NCBI GenBank assembly: GCA_002401725.1
Contig: NVTW01000007.1
Coordinates: 11,875 to 46,091 of the forward strand
Source: Gammaproteobacteria bacterium
Lineage (GTDB): Bacteria; Pseudomonadota; Gammaproteobacteria; Enterobacterales; Alteromonadaceae
Direction: 5' to 3'
DNA length: 34,217 nucleotides
In this document: piece by piece, positions 1 to 8,554 of the stretch
Layout: each line of letters opens with the position of its first letter
Numbering within the stretch: position 1 is the first letter of the stretch
Made by a program: the position numbers and the translations under genes
Notes under the pieces: model-generated
The model's input: only the letters and a program-made list of their open reading frames with translations
What the model was told of the DNA's origin: nothing
Databases searched by the model: none

Positions 1-126
1 TATTATTTGTATCATTTTGTAAAAAAATATTTCACTTAAAATACAATGATATAACTGGTAAAACAGTTGTTTTAATAAAAAAAACACAAATTTGCTCTTG
101 CTCATTTTGTAAAGATAGGTAAAGTA

Positions 127-156
127 TTGACCAGTTGCTCAGCAAGCAAAAATAAT
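127..156 (+). promoter_or_regulatory. Possible promoter of the Csr-type RNA
   Basis: A TTGACC hexamer (127-132) is followed after 18 bases by AATAAT (151-156). This would place a start near 163 and give an RNA of about 345 nt, close to the size of known CsrB RNAs. The surroundings are very AT-rich, so the -10 call is weak. Upstream, the 12-mer TCATTTTGTAAA occurs twice (12-23 and 102-113). The TGTAAA half could be a GacA/UvrY-type half-site, which is inference only. Confidence 0.35.
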
Positions 157-162
157 AACAGC

Positions 163-506
163 AGCAAAAATAATAATAAAATGGACAAATTAGCTACGGA
201 AGGTTTCGACATTTCACTTGAAATGCACTACTTATTTAATATGGATGATTTCCTTTATATCAGGAAGATATAACAATAATATAATAGTCCAGAGGGCGTT
301 ACGGATAGCCAATAAGGCGTCAGGAAGACCGAGAACAATAAACAATGTATGGAAACGTAAATAATAATTAGGAATATGTCACTGTAAACAGGGAATGTGT
401 AAATTGGTCAGGATACCAAATTAGAATTGGAAATATAGGTTTGCTGGTTTTTACCGCAAATTCCTCCGGAAGCGATAACTGCAAGGTTATCGCTTTTTTA
501 TTTTTT
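163..506 (+). ncRNA. csrC: CsrB/CsrC-family small RNA (CsrA-sequestering)
   Basis: No open frame fits here, but twelve GGA trinucleotides occur between 183 and 470 (at 183, 198, 243, 263, 303, 323, 351, 371, 392, 411, 429 and 468). Several sit in hairpin loops: TATATC-AGGAA-GATATA at 256-272, GTC-AGGAA-GAC at 319-329 and TTGGT-CAGGAT-ACCAA at 404-419. A hairpin at 440-460 and a strong intrinsic terminator at 471-506 follow. Repeated loop-exposed GGA ending in a terminator is the hallmark of CsrB/CsrC RNAs, which bind and titrate the translational regulator CsrA. In E. coli csrC lies directly upstream of yihI, exactly as here, so synteny supports the call. The 5' end is estimated from a possible promoter; the 3' end is firm. 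It could be called csrB in other naming schemes. Confidence 0.85.
471..506 (+). terminator. Intrinsic terminator of the Csr-type RNA
   Basis: A perfect 9-bp stem, AGCGATAAC (471-479) with GTTATCGCT (486-494), has a 6-base loop and runs into TTTTTT-A-TTTTTT. It ends the GGA-rich RNA 73 bases before yihI. Confidence 0.92.
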
Positions 507-578
507 GCATTAGTTCTTTCCCCAGCTTATTTTTGCTAAAATAGCGGTATTATTGTTAAATTTCTTAAGTAGCTTCAC

Positions 579-1193
579 ATGTCACGCTCAAAAAAATCTA
601 GAAAACCTAGCTCTGGCCCAACAGCCAAGCCTAAATTAAGTAAAAAAGAATTGGCGAACGTTGAAAAACGTATTCGTAAAACTAAAGGTAAGCAAGCGGG
701 TAATCGTCAGCAAGAAGCCATTCCTCAAAAAGAGCAGCAGCAAGCTAAGCAAAATAGAGATCCCCGCCTTGGTAGTAAAAAACCCATAGTGTTGATCAAA
801 GAAACACTAAAAGTTGAAAGTAAGCAAAACTCTAATAAGAAAAAATCAGCTAAAATTGCCACGGTAACATTTGTTGAAACAGCAACAGCAATGAATGTTG
901 ATGCTGATATTGATCATAGTGCTTTAGAAAAAGAAATAGAGGTTATTGAGCAAGATCAGAACTTGCAAGCTATTTTAGCTAAGCAAGAGCAAAATATTGA
1001 ACTGTCTGAGCACGAAGTTGATTATTACAATGAGCAAATGGAACGACATCAAGAAATTTGCAGCCTTTTAGGTTGGGATGAAGAAGATGATCAAGAAGCG
1101 GAACAAGACGCTGTTCAAGGCAAGTTACAAGGAACTAAAGATGAGGCTGATCTTTGGGACAAACTTGATAATAGTGATTTGTCCCAATTTTAA
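579..1193 (+). CDS. yihI: YihI family, activator of GTPase Der
   Basis: This is a 204-residue hydrophilic protein with a Lys/Arg-rich first 90 residues, the family signature DPRLGSKKPIVLI (about residues 61-73) and a strongly acidic C-terminal third containing a GWDEEDDQE stretch. This layout matches YihI, which in E. coli stimulates the GTPase activity of Der (EngA) and so tunes late 50S ribosome assembly in the cytoplasm. The ATG at 579 is preceded by no strong ribosome site but fits the family's MSRSKKSRK-like start. The position between a Csr-type RNA and the DUF2489/hemN pair follows the enterobacterial order csrC-yihI-hemN. Confidence 0.92.
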   Translation: MSRSKKSRKPSSGPTAKPKLSKKELANVEKRIRKTKGKQAGNRQQEAIPQKEQQQAKQNRDPRLGSKKPIVLIKETLKVESKQNSNKKKSAKIATVTFVETATAMNVDADIDHSALEKEIEVIEQDQNLQAILAKQEQNIELSEHEVDYYNEQMERHQEICSLLGWDEEDDQEAEQDAVQGKLQGTKDEADLWDKLDNSDLSQF

Positions 1194-1248
1194 ATGTTAA
1201 CTTTAAATATTAGCTTTTAATGTTTAGTTTTATAGGCAAACTACTAGC

Positions 1249-1725
1249 ATGATCCTTTTTATTATTGCAGCAATCATTATTATTTTTGCACTAGCATTTT
1301 ATGCTGGGAAATTATTGCGGCAATTAAAACACCAAACCCACGACCAAAAACGAGCAAAACAAAAACAGCAACTCGCGCTACAAGTTCACGATTCTAATGT
1401 GTTAGAGAGTGTAGCAATAATAGTAAAAGCGCTGCAAGAGCAGCAATGCGATTTATCAGAAGGTTGCTGGCGGCTAAGTGTATTATTAGATTCATTAAAA
1501 ACAACGTCAGGTTTGGCGGCTAAATTTCCAGCTATTTATGGTTTATATAATGAAATAAAAGAGATGGCAATTTTAGATGGTCGTAAAAAGCTAGCAAAAA
1601 AACAGCGTATGCGTGACGACTATAATCGTCTTAAATATGAAGCACAATACCAAGATGCCATAATGCAAGATCTAGCCTTGCTCGCCGAATTTACCGATGA
1701 CCAAATTGTGAATAAACTGCATTAG
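1249..1725 (+). CDS. DUF2489 membrane-anchored protein
   Basis: This 158-residue protein has one N-terminal membrane segment (about residues 2-22, ending GKLLRQLK), then a basic, glutamine-rich helical region that should face the cytoplasm. Its position between yihI and hemN and its general sequence match the DUF2489 family, which is found at this spot in Vibrio, Shewanella and relatives. No catalytic motif is visible and the function is unknown. It starts 55 bases after yihI on the same strand and may share its transcript. There is no clear ribosome site before the ATG. Confidence 0.8.
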   Translation: MILFIIAAIIIIFALAFYAGKLLRQLKHQTHDQKRAKQKQQLALQVHDSNVLESVAIIVKALQEQQCDLSEGCWRLSVLLDSLKTTSGLAAKFPAIYGLYNEIKEMAILDGRKKLAKKQRMRDDYNRLKYEAQYQDAIMQDLALLAEFTDDQIVNKLH

Positions 1726-1811
1726 CTTTGCGTTTGATCAAGTCTTAACTGTAGTGGCTTTGTTATCATCATCGCATTAATCTTTTGAACATAAAGCCTC
1801 TGGTGATCCAA

Positions 1812-3224
1812 ATGCGCACACTTTCAGTTTTAGATGATACTCAGGTTAAGCATAATTTCTTTGATAAAGAATTACTTAACAAATATAACATTAGTGGACC
1901 TCGTTATACCTCATATCCAACAGCACTAGAATTTCATGATCAATTTACAGACAGCGATTTAAAAACGGCCATTAAAGTTTCGCCGAATCGTGAATTGTCT
2001 CTGTATGTACATATCCCTTTTTGTCATAGCCTTTGCTATTACTGCGGTTGTAATAAAGTTATCACGCGTCATCGCGATAAAGCTGATACTTATTTAGAAT
2101 TTTTAGCACAAGAAATTACTTCGCGTGCTGAATTTTTTAGTGATTACACCGTAAAACAATTGCATTGGGGTGGTGGCACACCAAGCTTCTTAACTCATCA
2201 ACAAATCACTAAATTAGTCGAGTTGCTTAAAAATAGCTTTAACTTTGCTGAACAAGTGGAAATGAGTATAGAGATTGATCCTCGTGAAATTGAATTAGGT
2301 TTAGCGCAGCATTTATTTGACTTAGGGTTTAATCGGTTAAGTTTAGGTGTACAAGATATCGATTTAAAGGTACAGCAAACTATCAACCGGGTGCAGTCTA
2401 CCCAATTTATTAGTGATTTTATTGCACAGGCCAAAAAAGTTGGTTTTAAATCTATCAATGTCGATTTAATTTATGGTTTGCCCCACCAAAATACTGAGAC
2501 TTTTAGCAAAACTCTAGCGAAAGTGCATGAGTGGGATGTCGAGCGCATTTCTTTATTTAGCTACGCTCATTTACCGAGTCGTTTTGCTGCACAGCGTAAA
2601 TTACGTGACGAATGGTTGCCAAGTGTTGATGAAAAGTTTGCTTTAATGAAATTAGCAATAGAAACATTATGTGGTTACGGCTATGAATTTATTGGTATGG
2701 ATCACTTTGCTAAGCCTAACGACGAATTAGCTATTGCACAACGTAATGGCGAGTTACATCGTAACTTTCAAGGTTATACCACTAAAGGTGACTGCGACTT
2801 GTTGGGTTTAGGGGTTTCGTCAATTAGTGCTATTGGTAATAGTTACAGTCAAAATATAAAAGATTTAAAGGCTTATTATCAAGCAATAGAAGATCATCAA
2901 CATGCGGTAGAAAAAGGGTTAACGTTAACGCAAGACGATGTTATTCGCGGTGAAGTTATTCGTGAGTTAATGTGTAATTTAACGGTGAGTAAAGCAGCAA
3001 TTAACGAAAAATTTAGTCATATCAACGGCTTTAATTTTGATGATTATTTTAGTAACGATTTACCGTCATTAAAAACCTTTCAAGATGATGACTTACTCAC
3101 CAATAGTGCTGAAGCGATCACCGTGCAACAAAGTGCACGCTTACTTATTCGTAATATTTGTATGTCGTTTGACGCGTACATGAAAAAGAAAGTAAACCAA
3201 CAACGCTTTTCACGGGTAATCTAG
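1812..3224 (+). CDS. hemN: Oxygen-independent coproporphyrinogen III oxidase
   Basis: HemN is a cytoplasmic radical-SAM enzyme that decarboxylates two propionate side chains of coproporphyrinogen III to give protoporphyrinogen IX without oxygen. The cluster-binding motif C71-x3-C75-x2-C78-x-C80 (HIPFCHSLCYYCGC) and the family block SGPRYTSYPTALEF (residues 28-41) are both present, and the length (470 aa) is normal. I chose the ATG at 1812 because GGTGA lies five bases upstream; an in-frame TTG at 1785 would add nine residues but has no ribosome site. It is the third gene after yihI on the same strand. It ends at a palindromic element shared with the convergent DUF1285 gene. Confidence 0.97.
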   Translation: MRTLSVLDDTQVKHNFFDKELLNKYNISGPRYTSYPTALEFHDQFTDSDLKTAIKVSPNRELSLYVHIPFCHSLCYYCGCNKVITRHRDKADTYLEFLAQEITSRAEFFSDYTVKQLHWGGGTPSFLTHQQITKLVELLKNSFNFAEQVEMSIEIDPREIELGLAQHLFDLGFNRLSLGVQDIDLKVQQTINRVQSTQFISDFIAQAKKVGFKSINVDLIYGLPHQNTETFSKTLAKVHEWDVERISLFSYAHLPSRFAAQRKLRDEWLPSVDEKFALMKLAIETLCGYGYEFIGMDHFAKPNDELAIAQRNGELHRNFQGYTTKGDCDLLGLGVSSISAIGNSYSQNIKDLKAYYQAIEDHQHAVEKGLTLTQDDVIRGEVIRELMCNLTVSKAAINEKFSHINGFNFDDYFSNDLPSLKTFQDDDLLTNSAEAITVQQSARLLIRNICMSFDAYMKKKVNQQRFSRVI

Positions 3225-3245
3225 CTATTACATGCTTGAACCTAG

Positions 3246-3272
3246 ATCTTCGATTAAAAAGACCTCGAAGAT
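3246..3272. repeat. Palindromic element between convergent genes
   Basis: ATCTTCGA (3246-3253) pairs perfectly with TCGAAGAT (3265-3272) across an 11-base loop. It lies between the ends of hemN and the DUF1285 gene and could stop transcription from either side. The same hairpin, with a similar loop and followed by GACG, is a module of the repeats at 9619-9758 and 21943-22131, so it belongs to a dispersed family and is not a terminator private to this gene pair. Confidence 0.75.
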
Positions 3273-3280
3273 GACGTTAG

Positions 3281-3823
3281 CTAAATCACCCCTAGACTAA
3301 ATTTTTCATTGGCACTGTATACCATCAATTCAGTGCCATTGTTAGTTTGCACTTCTTTGGCAATATCTACCCATTGGTAATACACATTACGATGCACTTT
3401 TGCGAGTAAATTTCGACGCACGGTCACGTATAAATCACCATTTTCAGTCAGTGTTAATGGATGCTTTGCATCTAAAATAAATTCATCATCTAAGTTGGTG
3501 CTTACTATCATTATTTGTTGGTTGTTGTCTTGCCAATGCCAGTTAGTTAACACAAAAGGCACATCATCTACTTGTATGCCAATTTTTTCAACGGGGGTGA
3601 CTAAAAAATATTTATCATCATCTTTTTTTAATACCGAAGCGAAGAGCTTAACCAGAGACAAACGTTTAAATAGTGTGCCATTATAAAACCAATTACCGTT
3701 GGCCTTTATTTGTAAATTGATATCACCACAAAAATCGGGATGCCACTCATCTACAGGAGGAAGTTTCTTTTTGCTGCCACTTAAATGCCCGCTGAGCTGG
3801 CTAGAAAGTTTTTCTAATGACAT
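3281..3823 (-). CDS. DUF1285 family protein
   Basis: This 180-residue soluble protein matches the DUF1285 family by its opening pattern (PPVDEWHPDFCGDIN around residues 22-36), the following GNWFYNGTLFKR block and the later VPFVLTNW segment. No signal peptide or membrane segment is visible. Structures are known for the family, but no function is established and I assign none. It runs convergently toward hemN with a palindrome between them. The next gene starts divergently about 100 bases away. Confidence 0.82.
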   Translation of the reverse strand: MSLEKLSSQLSGHLSGSKKKLPPVDEWHPDFCGDINLQIKANGNWFYNGTLFKRLSLVKLFASVLKKDDDKYFLVTPVEKIGIQVDDVPFVLTNWHWQDNNQQIMIVSTNLDDEFILDAKHPLTLTENGDLYVTVRRNLLAKVHRNVYYQWVDIAKEVQTNNGTELMVYSANEKFSLGVI

Positions 3824-3924
3824 AAGTAGTCCGAGAATTAAATAGGTTAACCTAATGATAATACAAATTTTGTCTGATACAATTTTTCATTAACTTGATC
3901 AGGCATTATTTTTCAGAGGGAAAA

Positions 3925-4689
3925 ATGAAATTACTACCAGCAATCACACTTTTACTTATTGGCACTGCTATCGGATATTTTGTGTCATCAGCTCTGCAAT
4001 CTCAACCAACAAAGCAAACACTGATCATTGAACAAGAACAAATTGTTGATAAGGTGCATAAGGATCAGCAGCCTAATGTAGAGATTGATCAAATTGCGCA
4101 AGCACCGAAAGCAATTCAAAAGAAGTTAACAGCTACACTTGTTAAAGCTGTCGAAAACACTTCAATTAATGCCGAAAAATTCAAATCTCTCCAAGAAAAA
4201 AATACTCAGCTTGAAAAACAATATAAAGCATTAACTAACTCATATCGGCAATCAAAACAAAAAGTTATGATGCTTGCAAGAAGGTTAGGTGATTTTGATG
4301 AAAGTAAAGTCACTGACGATCAATTAGCTGCGCTATTTCCGAAAGAATTTGCTCCTTTGGTTAGTAATTTTCACGGTAAAACGCGTGATCAAATTTTCGA
4401 CTTACATCAACAGCCGGAAGATCAAGATTGGGGGTTTATAATGAGTAATCATTTGAGTGATTTTATAACGACTCATCAATATAGCAACGGTGTGGTTTTA
4501 AACTCAATTACTTGTAAAAATCACTATTGTGAAATGTTGATCAATGAAAAAGAACAACCTAGTTGGGAAATCATTTTTAAAGAAATGACGAAGCAGCAGT
4601 GGTGGAAATTCACTTCAACTAATTCGTCATCTTATGATGATAAAGACGGCAATGCTTATATCTATTATTTTATGTCTGCGAGCACTTAG
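3925..4689 (+). CDS. Orphan membrane-anchored coiled-coil protein
   Basis: I do not recognise this gene. It encodes 255 residues: one N-terminal membrane segment (about 3-22), a Gln/Lys/Glu-rich stretch with heptad-like character (about 65-125), and a C-terminal domain of about 100 residues with a CKNHYC cysteine pair and several tryptophans (SWEII, QQWWKF). The C-terminal half is probably periplasmic and the two cysteines might form a disulfide; both points are inference. The start is the ATG at 3925, preceded by GAGGG at good spacing; an in-frame TTG at 3895 has no such support. It stands alone between the divergent DUF1285 gene and the amylase gene. Confidence 0.75.
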   Translation: MKLLPAITLLLIGTAIGYFVSSALQSQPTKQTLIIEQEQIVDKVHKDQQPNVEIDQIAQAPKAIQKKLTATLVKAVENTSINAEKFKSLQEKNTQLEKQYKALTNSYRQSKQKVMMLARRLGDFDESKVTDDQLAALFPKEFAPLVSNFHGKTRDQIFDLHQQPEDQDWGFIMSNHLSDFITTHQYSNGVVLNSITCKNHYCEMLINEKEQPSWEIIFKEMTKQQWWKFTSTNSSSYDDKDGNAYIYYFMSAST

Positions 4690-4909
4690 TGGTTATTCAG
4701 CTTCAAGGCGGTCAAAAGATTTAATGAACGTAAAAACAGCCCGAAATTCCGCCTACGCAACGCATAGCTCTATTCCTTATATTGTTTTTATAAAGTTTTA
4801 TTTGAAAAATATCAAATATTTAAGTTTTTTTAAGAATATTTAAGTTCCTATTTAATAATCAAAACGGCATAAATGTTTTTTTTAAAACACAAAAATAGGT
4901 AACAAGGTA

Positions 4910-6559
4910 ATGCGTATTACATTATTGATTATATCATTATTAATAATAATAACTTCGTTCAACAATTTTGCTGAACAAACCACATCAACTTTTTGGAAAA
5001 ATGCCACGGTTTATTTTATGTTAACTGACCGCTTTAATAATGGCGATCCGATGAATGATCATAGCTACAAACGCACCGAGAAATCTGCTCTATTACGAGG
5101 GTTTGCTGGTGGTGATATTAAAGGTATTACTGAAAAAATCAAACAGGGGTACTTTACTCAATTGGGCGTGGATGTGATTTGGATGACACCTTTAATAGAA
5201 CAAGTACATGGTTATGATAATTCATCAGGCTTAACTTATGCGTATCATGGTTATTGGCCAAAAGACTGGACAGCTATTGATGCTAACTATGGTAGCGAAG
5301 CAGATTTACAGCAAATGATCGCCACTGCACATAAGCATAATATTAAAGTTTTATTGGATGTTATTATTAATCATACTGGCCCAGTAACTAAGTCTGACTG
5401 GGCATGGCCATCTTCATGGGTACGAACGCGACCCCTGTGTAATTGGACAAGTTATCAACAAAATATTCAATGTGCCTTAGCAACCTCACTCACTGATATT
5501 AAAACAGAAATTGAAACAGATGTTGAACTTCCGCCACAGTTATTAAGTAAATGGAAACGTGAGGGACGCTTAACGCAAGAGCTTGATGAGTTAAATGCTT
5601 TTTTTGAACGCACGGGTTACCCCAAAGCCCCTAAATACTACATTATTAAATGGTTAACAGATTGGGTTAAAGAATATGGTGTAGATGGTTTTAGAGTAGA
5701 TACAGCTAAACATGTTGAAGCAGAGGTTTGGAGAGAATTAAAGACAGAAAGTAACTTTGCTTTTAATATCTGGAAAAATAATCACCCTGAGCTAATACAG
5801 GATGATTTACCATTTTATATGGTCGGTGAGGTATTTAATTGGGGTTTAAGTGGTTTTAAAAATACCGTGATAAATAGTCGTGCTTATGATTATGGTGACA
5901 AACAAGTCGATTTTTTTGATTACGGTTTTGATGCCTTAATAAACATGAGTTTTGTTGCTCATGCGGCACAATCAGCCGAACAGATATTTTCAAAGTATTC
6001 ACAAATATTAAATAGTGGTGAAATGAAAGGAAAAGGTATTCTGAGTTATATTGGCTCGCATGATGATCAAGATTCTTATGACCGAAAACGAGAGCATATT
6101 TTTGATGCCGCTTTTAAACTTATGTTGGCCCCTGGTGGAGTACAAATTTACTATGGTGATGAATTGGCACGGCCAATGTACGTTAAAGGATCATATGGTG
6201 ATGTGAGTATGCGCACTTTTATGAATTGGCAAGACTTACAAAAAAAAGAGACTCAAGAAATTTTAGCTCATTGGCGAAAACTCGGTAAATTTCGTCATGC
6301 ACATGATGCCGTTGGCTCAGGCGAACATCAACAATTGCATAAATCACCATATATATTCAAACGAGTTTTAGGAACAAAAGATCGGGTATTAGTTGCTAAA
6401 GACTTACCTAAAGGAGATAAAACTATTGCCGTTTATTCGTTATTTAAAGAAGGGGATGTAGTGTTTGATTATTACTCTAACCAGCAAGTGGTGGTAAAAA
6501 ATGGGCAAATTACAATCAATAGTGCTTTTTCTTATTTGTTAATAGGCAAAGCCGAGTAG
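4910..6559 (+). CDS. Secreted GH13 alpha-amylase
   Basis: This 549-residue protein has a signal peptide (about 1-21, ending near NFAEQ) and the full set of GH13 catalytic regions: DVIINH (150-155), GFRVDTAKH with nucleophile D264, GEV with acid/base E307, and SHDDQD with H384 and the third acid among D385/D386. It should cut alpha-1,4-glucan outside the cytoplasm. The VYFMLTDRFNNGDP start of the barrel resembles MalS-type periplasmic amylases, but it is shorter than E. coli MalS. No maltose transporter or regulator sits nearby, so the source of its substrate is unclear. AGGT and AAGG lie just upstream of the ATG. Substrate range and exact subfamily are inferred. Confidence 0.9.
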   Translation: MRITLLIISLLIIITSFNNFAEQTTSTFWKNATVYFMLTDRFNNGDPMNDHSYKRTEKSALLRGFAGGDIKGITEKIKQGYFTQLGVDVIWMTPLIEQVHGYDNSSGLTYAYHGYWPKDWTAIDANYGSEADLQQMIATAHKHNIKVLLDVIINHTGPVTKSDWAWPSSWVRTRPLCNWTSYQQNIQCALATSLTDIKTEIETDVELPPQLLSKWKREGRLTQELDELNAFFERTGYPKAPKYYIIKWLTDWVKEYGVDGFRVDTAKHVEAEVWRELKTESNFAFNIWKNNHPELIQDDLPFYMVGEVFNWGLSGFKNTVINSRAYDYGDKQVDFFDYGFDALINMSFVAHAAQSAEQIFSKYSQILNSGEMKGKGILSYIGSHDDQDSYDRKREHIFDAAFKLMLAPGGVQIYYGDELARPMYVKGSYGDVSMRTFMNWQDLQKKETQEILAHWRKLGKFRHAHDAVGSGEHQQLHKSPYIFKRVLGTKDRVLVAKDLPKGDKTIAVYSLFKEGDVVFDYYSNQQVVVKNGQITINSAFSYLLIGKAE

Positions 6560-6584
6560 TTAATTGCTACCGGGTGGAATTGAA

Positions 6585-7343
6585 ATGAATAAAATAAAAT
6601 TACTTAAAAATCGATTAAATGAAATTGCAGTAAACATTAAAAACCACCCTGATGGACTTGGATTACTTGGGCTTGGCTCAGCAGGTAAAGATTTAGATCG
6701 TATGGACGAATATTCAGATTTAGATTTTTTTGCCATAGTTAAAGCTGGATGTAAACAACACTTCATCGATAATTTAACTTGGCTTTCAAATCTTCATACT
6801 ATTGCTTGGTGTTTTCAAAACACTGCAGATGGTTATAAATTACTCTTTGTGGATGGTGTATTTTGTGAATTTGCCGTTTTTGAACCACAAGAATTGGCAG
6901 AAATTCCTTATTCTGAAGGGAGTTTTATTTGGAAAGATCCAAGCATTGCAGAGCATTTAAGTAAGCCAGTATTAGCAATACCAGCAGTATCGCATGATGA
7001 GACGTTTTTATTAGGAGAGTTGCTAACAAATTTATATGTTGGTTTATGTCGGTATCAGCGAGGAGAAAAGTGTTCGGCGATGCGCTTTATACAAGTTTAT
7101 GCTGTCGATAGATTAATTAATTTACTCGATTTACATCAGCCGCAAAGTGACAATATTGATAAAGATGAATTTTGTATTGATAGAAGGGTAGAGCAACGTC
7201 ATCCTAATTATCAATATCTGCTTAGACAATGCACACAAGGAGCTGAAAAGTCTACCAATGCCGCTAAAGCAATGTTGGCATTTATAAAACAGCATTACAC
7301 TATTGATAAAACCTTAGAAGACGAAATTAGAGCGCTTATTTAA
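6585..7343 (+). CDS. Nucleotidyltransferase-fold protein
   Basis: This is a 252-residue soluble protein. GS at 31-32 followed by SDLDFF at 44-49 (D45 and D47 as likely metal ligands) is the signature of the polymerase-beta nucleotidyltransferase fold used by aminoglycoside and lincosamide adenylyltransferases and many uncharacterised enzymes. The rest is helical, as in those families. Substrate and any resistance role cannot be told from sequence. The start is the ATG at 6585, preceded by GGTGGA; an upstream in-frame TTG at 6564 is less likely. It follows the amylase by 25 bases and might be cotranscribed, although no functional link is evident. Confidence 0.75.
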   Translation: MNKIKLLKNRLNEIAVNIKNHPDGLGLLGLGSAGKDLDRMDEYSDLDFFAIVKAGCKQHFIDNLTWLSNLHTIAWCFQNTADGYKLLFVDGVFCEFAVFEPQELAEIPYSEGSFIWKDPSIAEHLSKPVLAIPAVSHDETFLLGELLTNLYVGLCRYQRGEKCSAMRFIQVYAVDRLINLLDLHQPQSDNIDKDEFCIDRRVEQRHPNYQYLLRQCTQGAEKSTNAAKAMLAFIKQHYTIDKTLEDEIRALI

Positions 7344-7405
7344 ACTGAATATTGATGATAATATTTGTTAATATAAATTTATCTCGCAATTTATATGCTG
7401 TTTTA

Positions 7406-8554
7406 ATGAAATATCAAATTGATGAATTTGTTCTTGATGTGCAAACGCGAACGTTATCAGCTAAAGATAGCTGTCAAAATATTCGTCCAAAAACACTAGA
7501 GGTTCTCTTGTATCTTGCTCAAAGAGCAGGGCAAATTATCAGTAAAAAAGAGTTATTAGAGAATATTTGGGATGATGTAAAAGTAGATGATGGTGTGGTA
7601 TTTCAATCCATTCGAGATATTCGACAGCTATTTTCTAATCCTCAAATTATTCAAAATTATCCACGAAAAGGATATCAGTTTACGGTTCAAATTTACCCTC
7701 TTACTTGGGGTAAAAAACACCTTAACAAAGTACTTTCAGTACCTTACATCAAGTGGTTAAAATGTTTTTTCATCATTGCTTTAATTCTGTTGGTAGTGTG
7801 GCTATTGAAGTCATTTGATGAAACTGATCATAACGATATTAAATATAAGCAGCGAATTGTCGTTTTACCTATAAAAAATAACATTGCTTATACTGAAAAT
7901 AGGTGGCTTTATTTAGGTGGTATGGAACAACTTATCGCTAAGCTCAGTAACCTACCTAGTTCCATTTTTGTCTATCAAGGAATATATATTCCTCGTTTGA
8001 TGCATAATGCAGGACTGAAAAGAACGTTTAATTCTAGTGAAATCAATAAAATATTTAATGTTTCTGGTGCTACATTAATCGTAGAAACTGAAATGCATGG
8101 TAACGTATCTGACTATAAACTGGTTTATAAACTCCACCTAGCAAATGATGTTAAACAAGGCGTTATTCTTGACAGCTCTATTGATGGCGCATTGACTACA
8201 CTAGCTAAAAAAATAATTAGCTTTATTAAGCAACCGCTACCAATTAATGGAAACATTGTGGCAAAAAAGACGTTTAATGATGCTTTACTTGCCGAAGCCA
8301 TGATCAGTTATGAATCAGATTGGAAAACATCTATTAGCTTTTTTGAAAGTTATTTAACCTTAAATCCTGATTCTGTGATCGCTTTGATTTATTTAAGCAA
8401 ATTATATTTATGGAACGAACAAATTGATCGGGCGGCACGGTTAACGGCAAAAGCGATGGTGTTAATTAATGATGATCGACAAGAAATGGCACGTATTAAA
8501 TTATTAAAAGGCAGAATTTCAGCCAAACAAAAACGTTGGTCGCAAGCTATGTAA
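7406..8554 (+). CDS. CadC/ToxR-like transmembrane regulator, cut by in-frame stop
   Basis: The first about 95 residues form an OmpR-type winged helix (EFVLDVQTRTL, RPKTLEVLLYLAQRAG, PRKGYQF), which binds DNA. A membrane segment follows at about 117-136 and then a periplasmic part with TPR-like helices, the CadC/ToxR plan of one-component membrane sensors. The frame ends at TAA 8552-8554 after KRWSQAM, yet the same frame continues without a break to 8887 with matching TPR-like sequence. The intact protein would be about 493 residues. A single C-to-T change in a CAA glutamine codon would explain the stop. The 382-residue product keeps the DNA-binding and membrane parts and might still act. I chose ATG 7406 because it gives the usual start of this domain; a TTG at 7352 is possible. 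Confidence 0.75.
   Translation: MKYQIDEFVLDVQTRTLSAKDSCQNIRPKTLEVLLYLAQRAGQIISKKELLENIWDDVKVDDGVVFQSIRDIRQLFSNPQIIQNYPRKGYQFTVQIYPLTWGKKHLNKVLSVPYIKWLKCFFIIALILLVVWLLKSFDETDHNDIKYKQRIVVLPIKNNIAYTENRWLYLGGMEQLIAKLSNLPSSIFVYQGIYIPRLMHNAGLKRTFNSSEINKIFNVSGATLIVETEMHGNVSDYKLVYKLHLANDVKQGVILDSSIDGALTTLAKKIISFIKQPLPINGNIVAKKTFNDALLAEAMISYESDWKTSISFFESYLTLNPDSVIALIYLSKLYLWNEQIDRAARLTAKAMVLINDDRQEMARIKLLKGRISAKQKRWSQAM

Noticed and set aside
163-506. Spot 42 or another small RNA from the polA region
   Set aside because: The many loop GGA motifs and the location before yihI fit CsrC, and the Spot 42 sequence is not seen.
1785-1811. Upstream TTG start for hemN
   Set aside because: There is no ribosome site before TTG 1785, while GGTGA precedes ATG 1812 at good spacing and the family start fits the shorter form.
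4634-4843. Short plus-strand frame overlapping the end of the orphan coiled-coil gene
   Set aside because: It overlaps a better frame, has no ribosome site and extends into AT-rich non-coding DNA.
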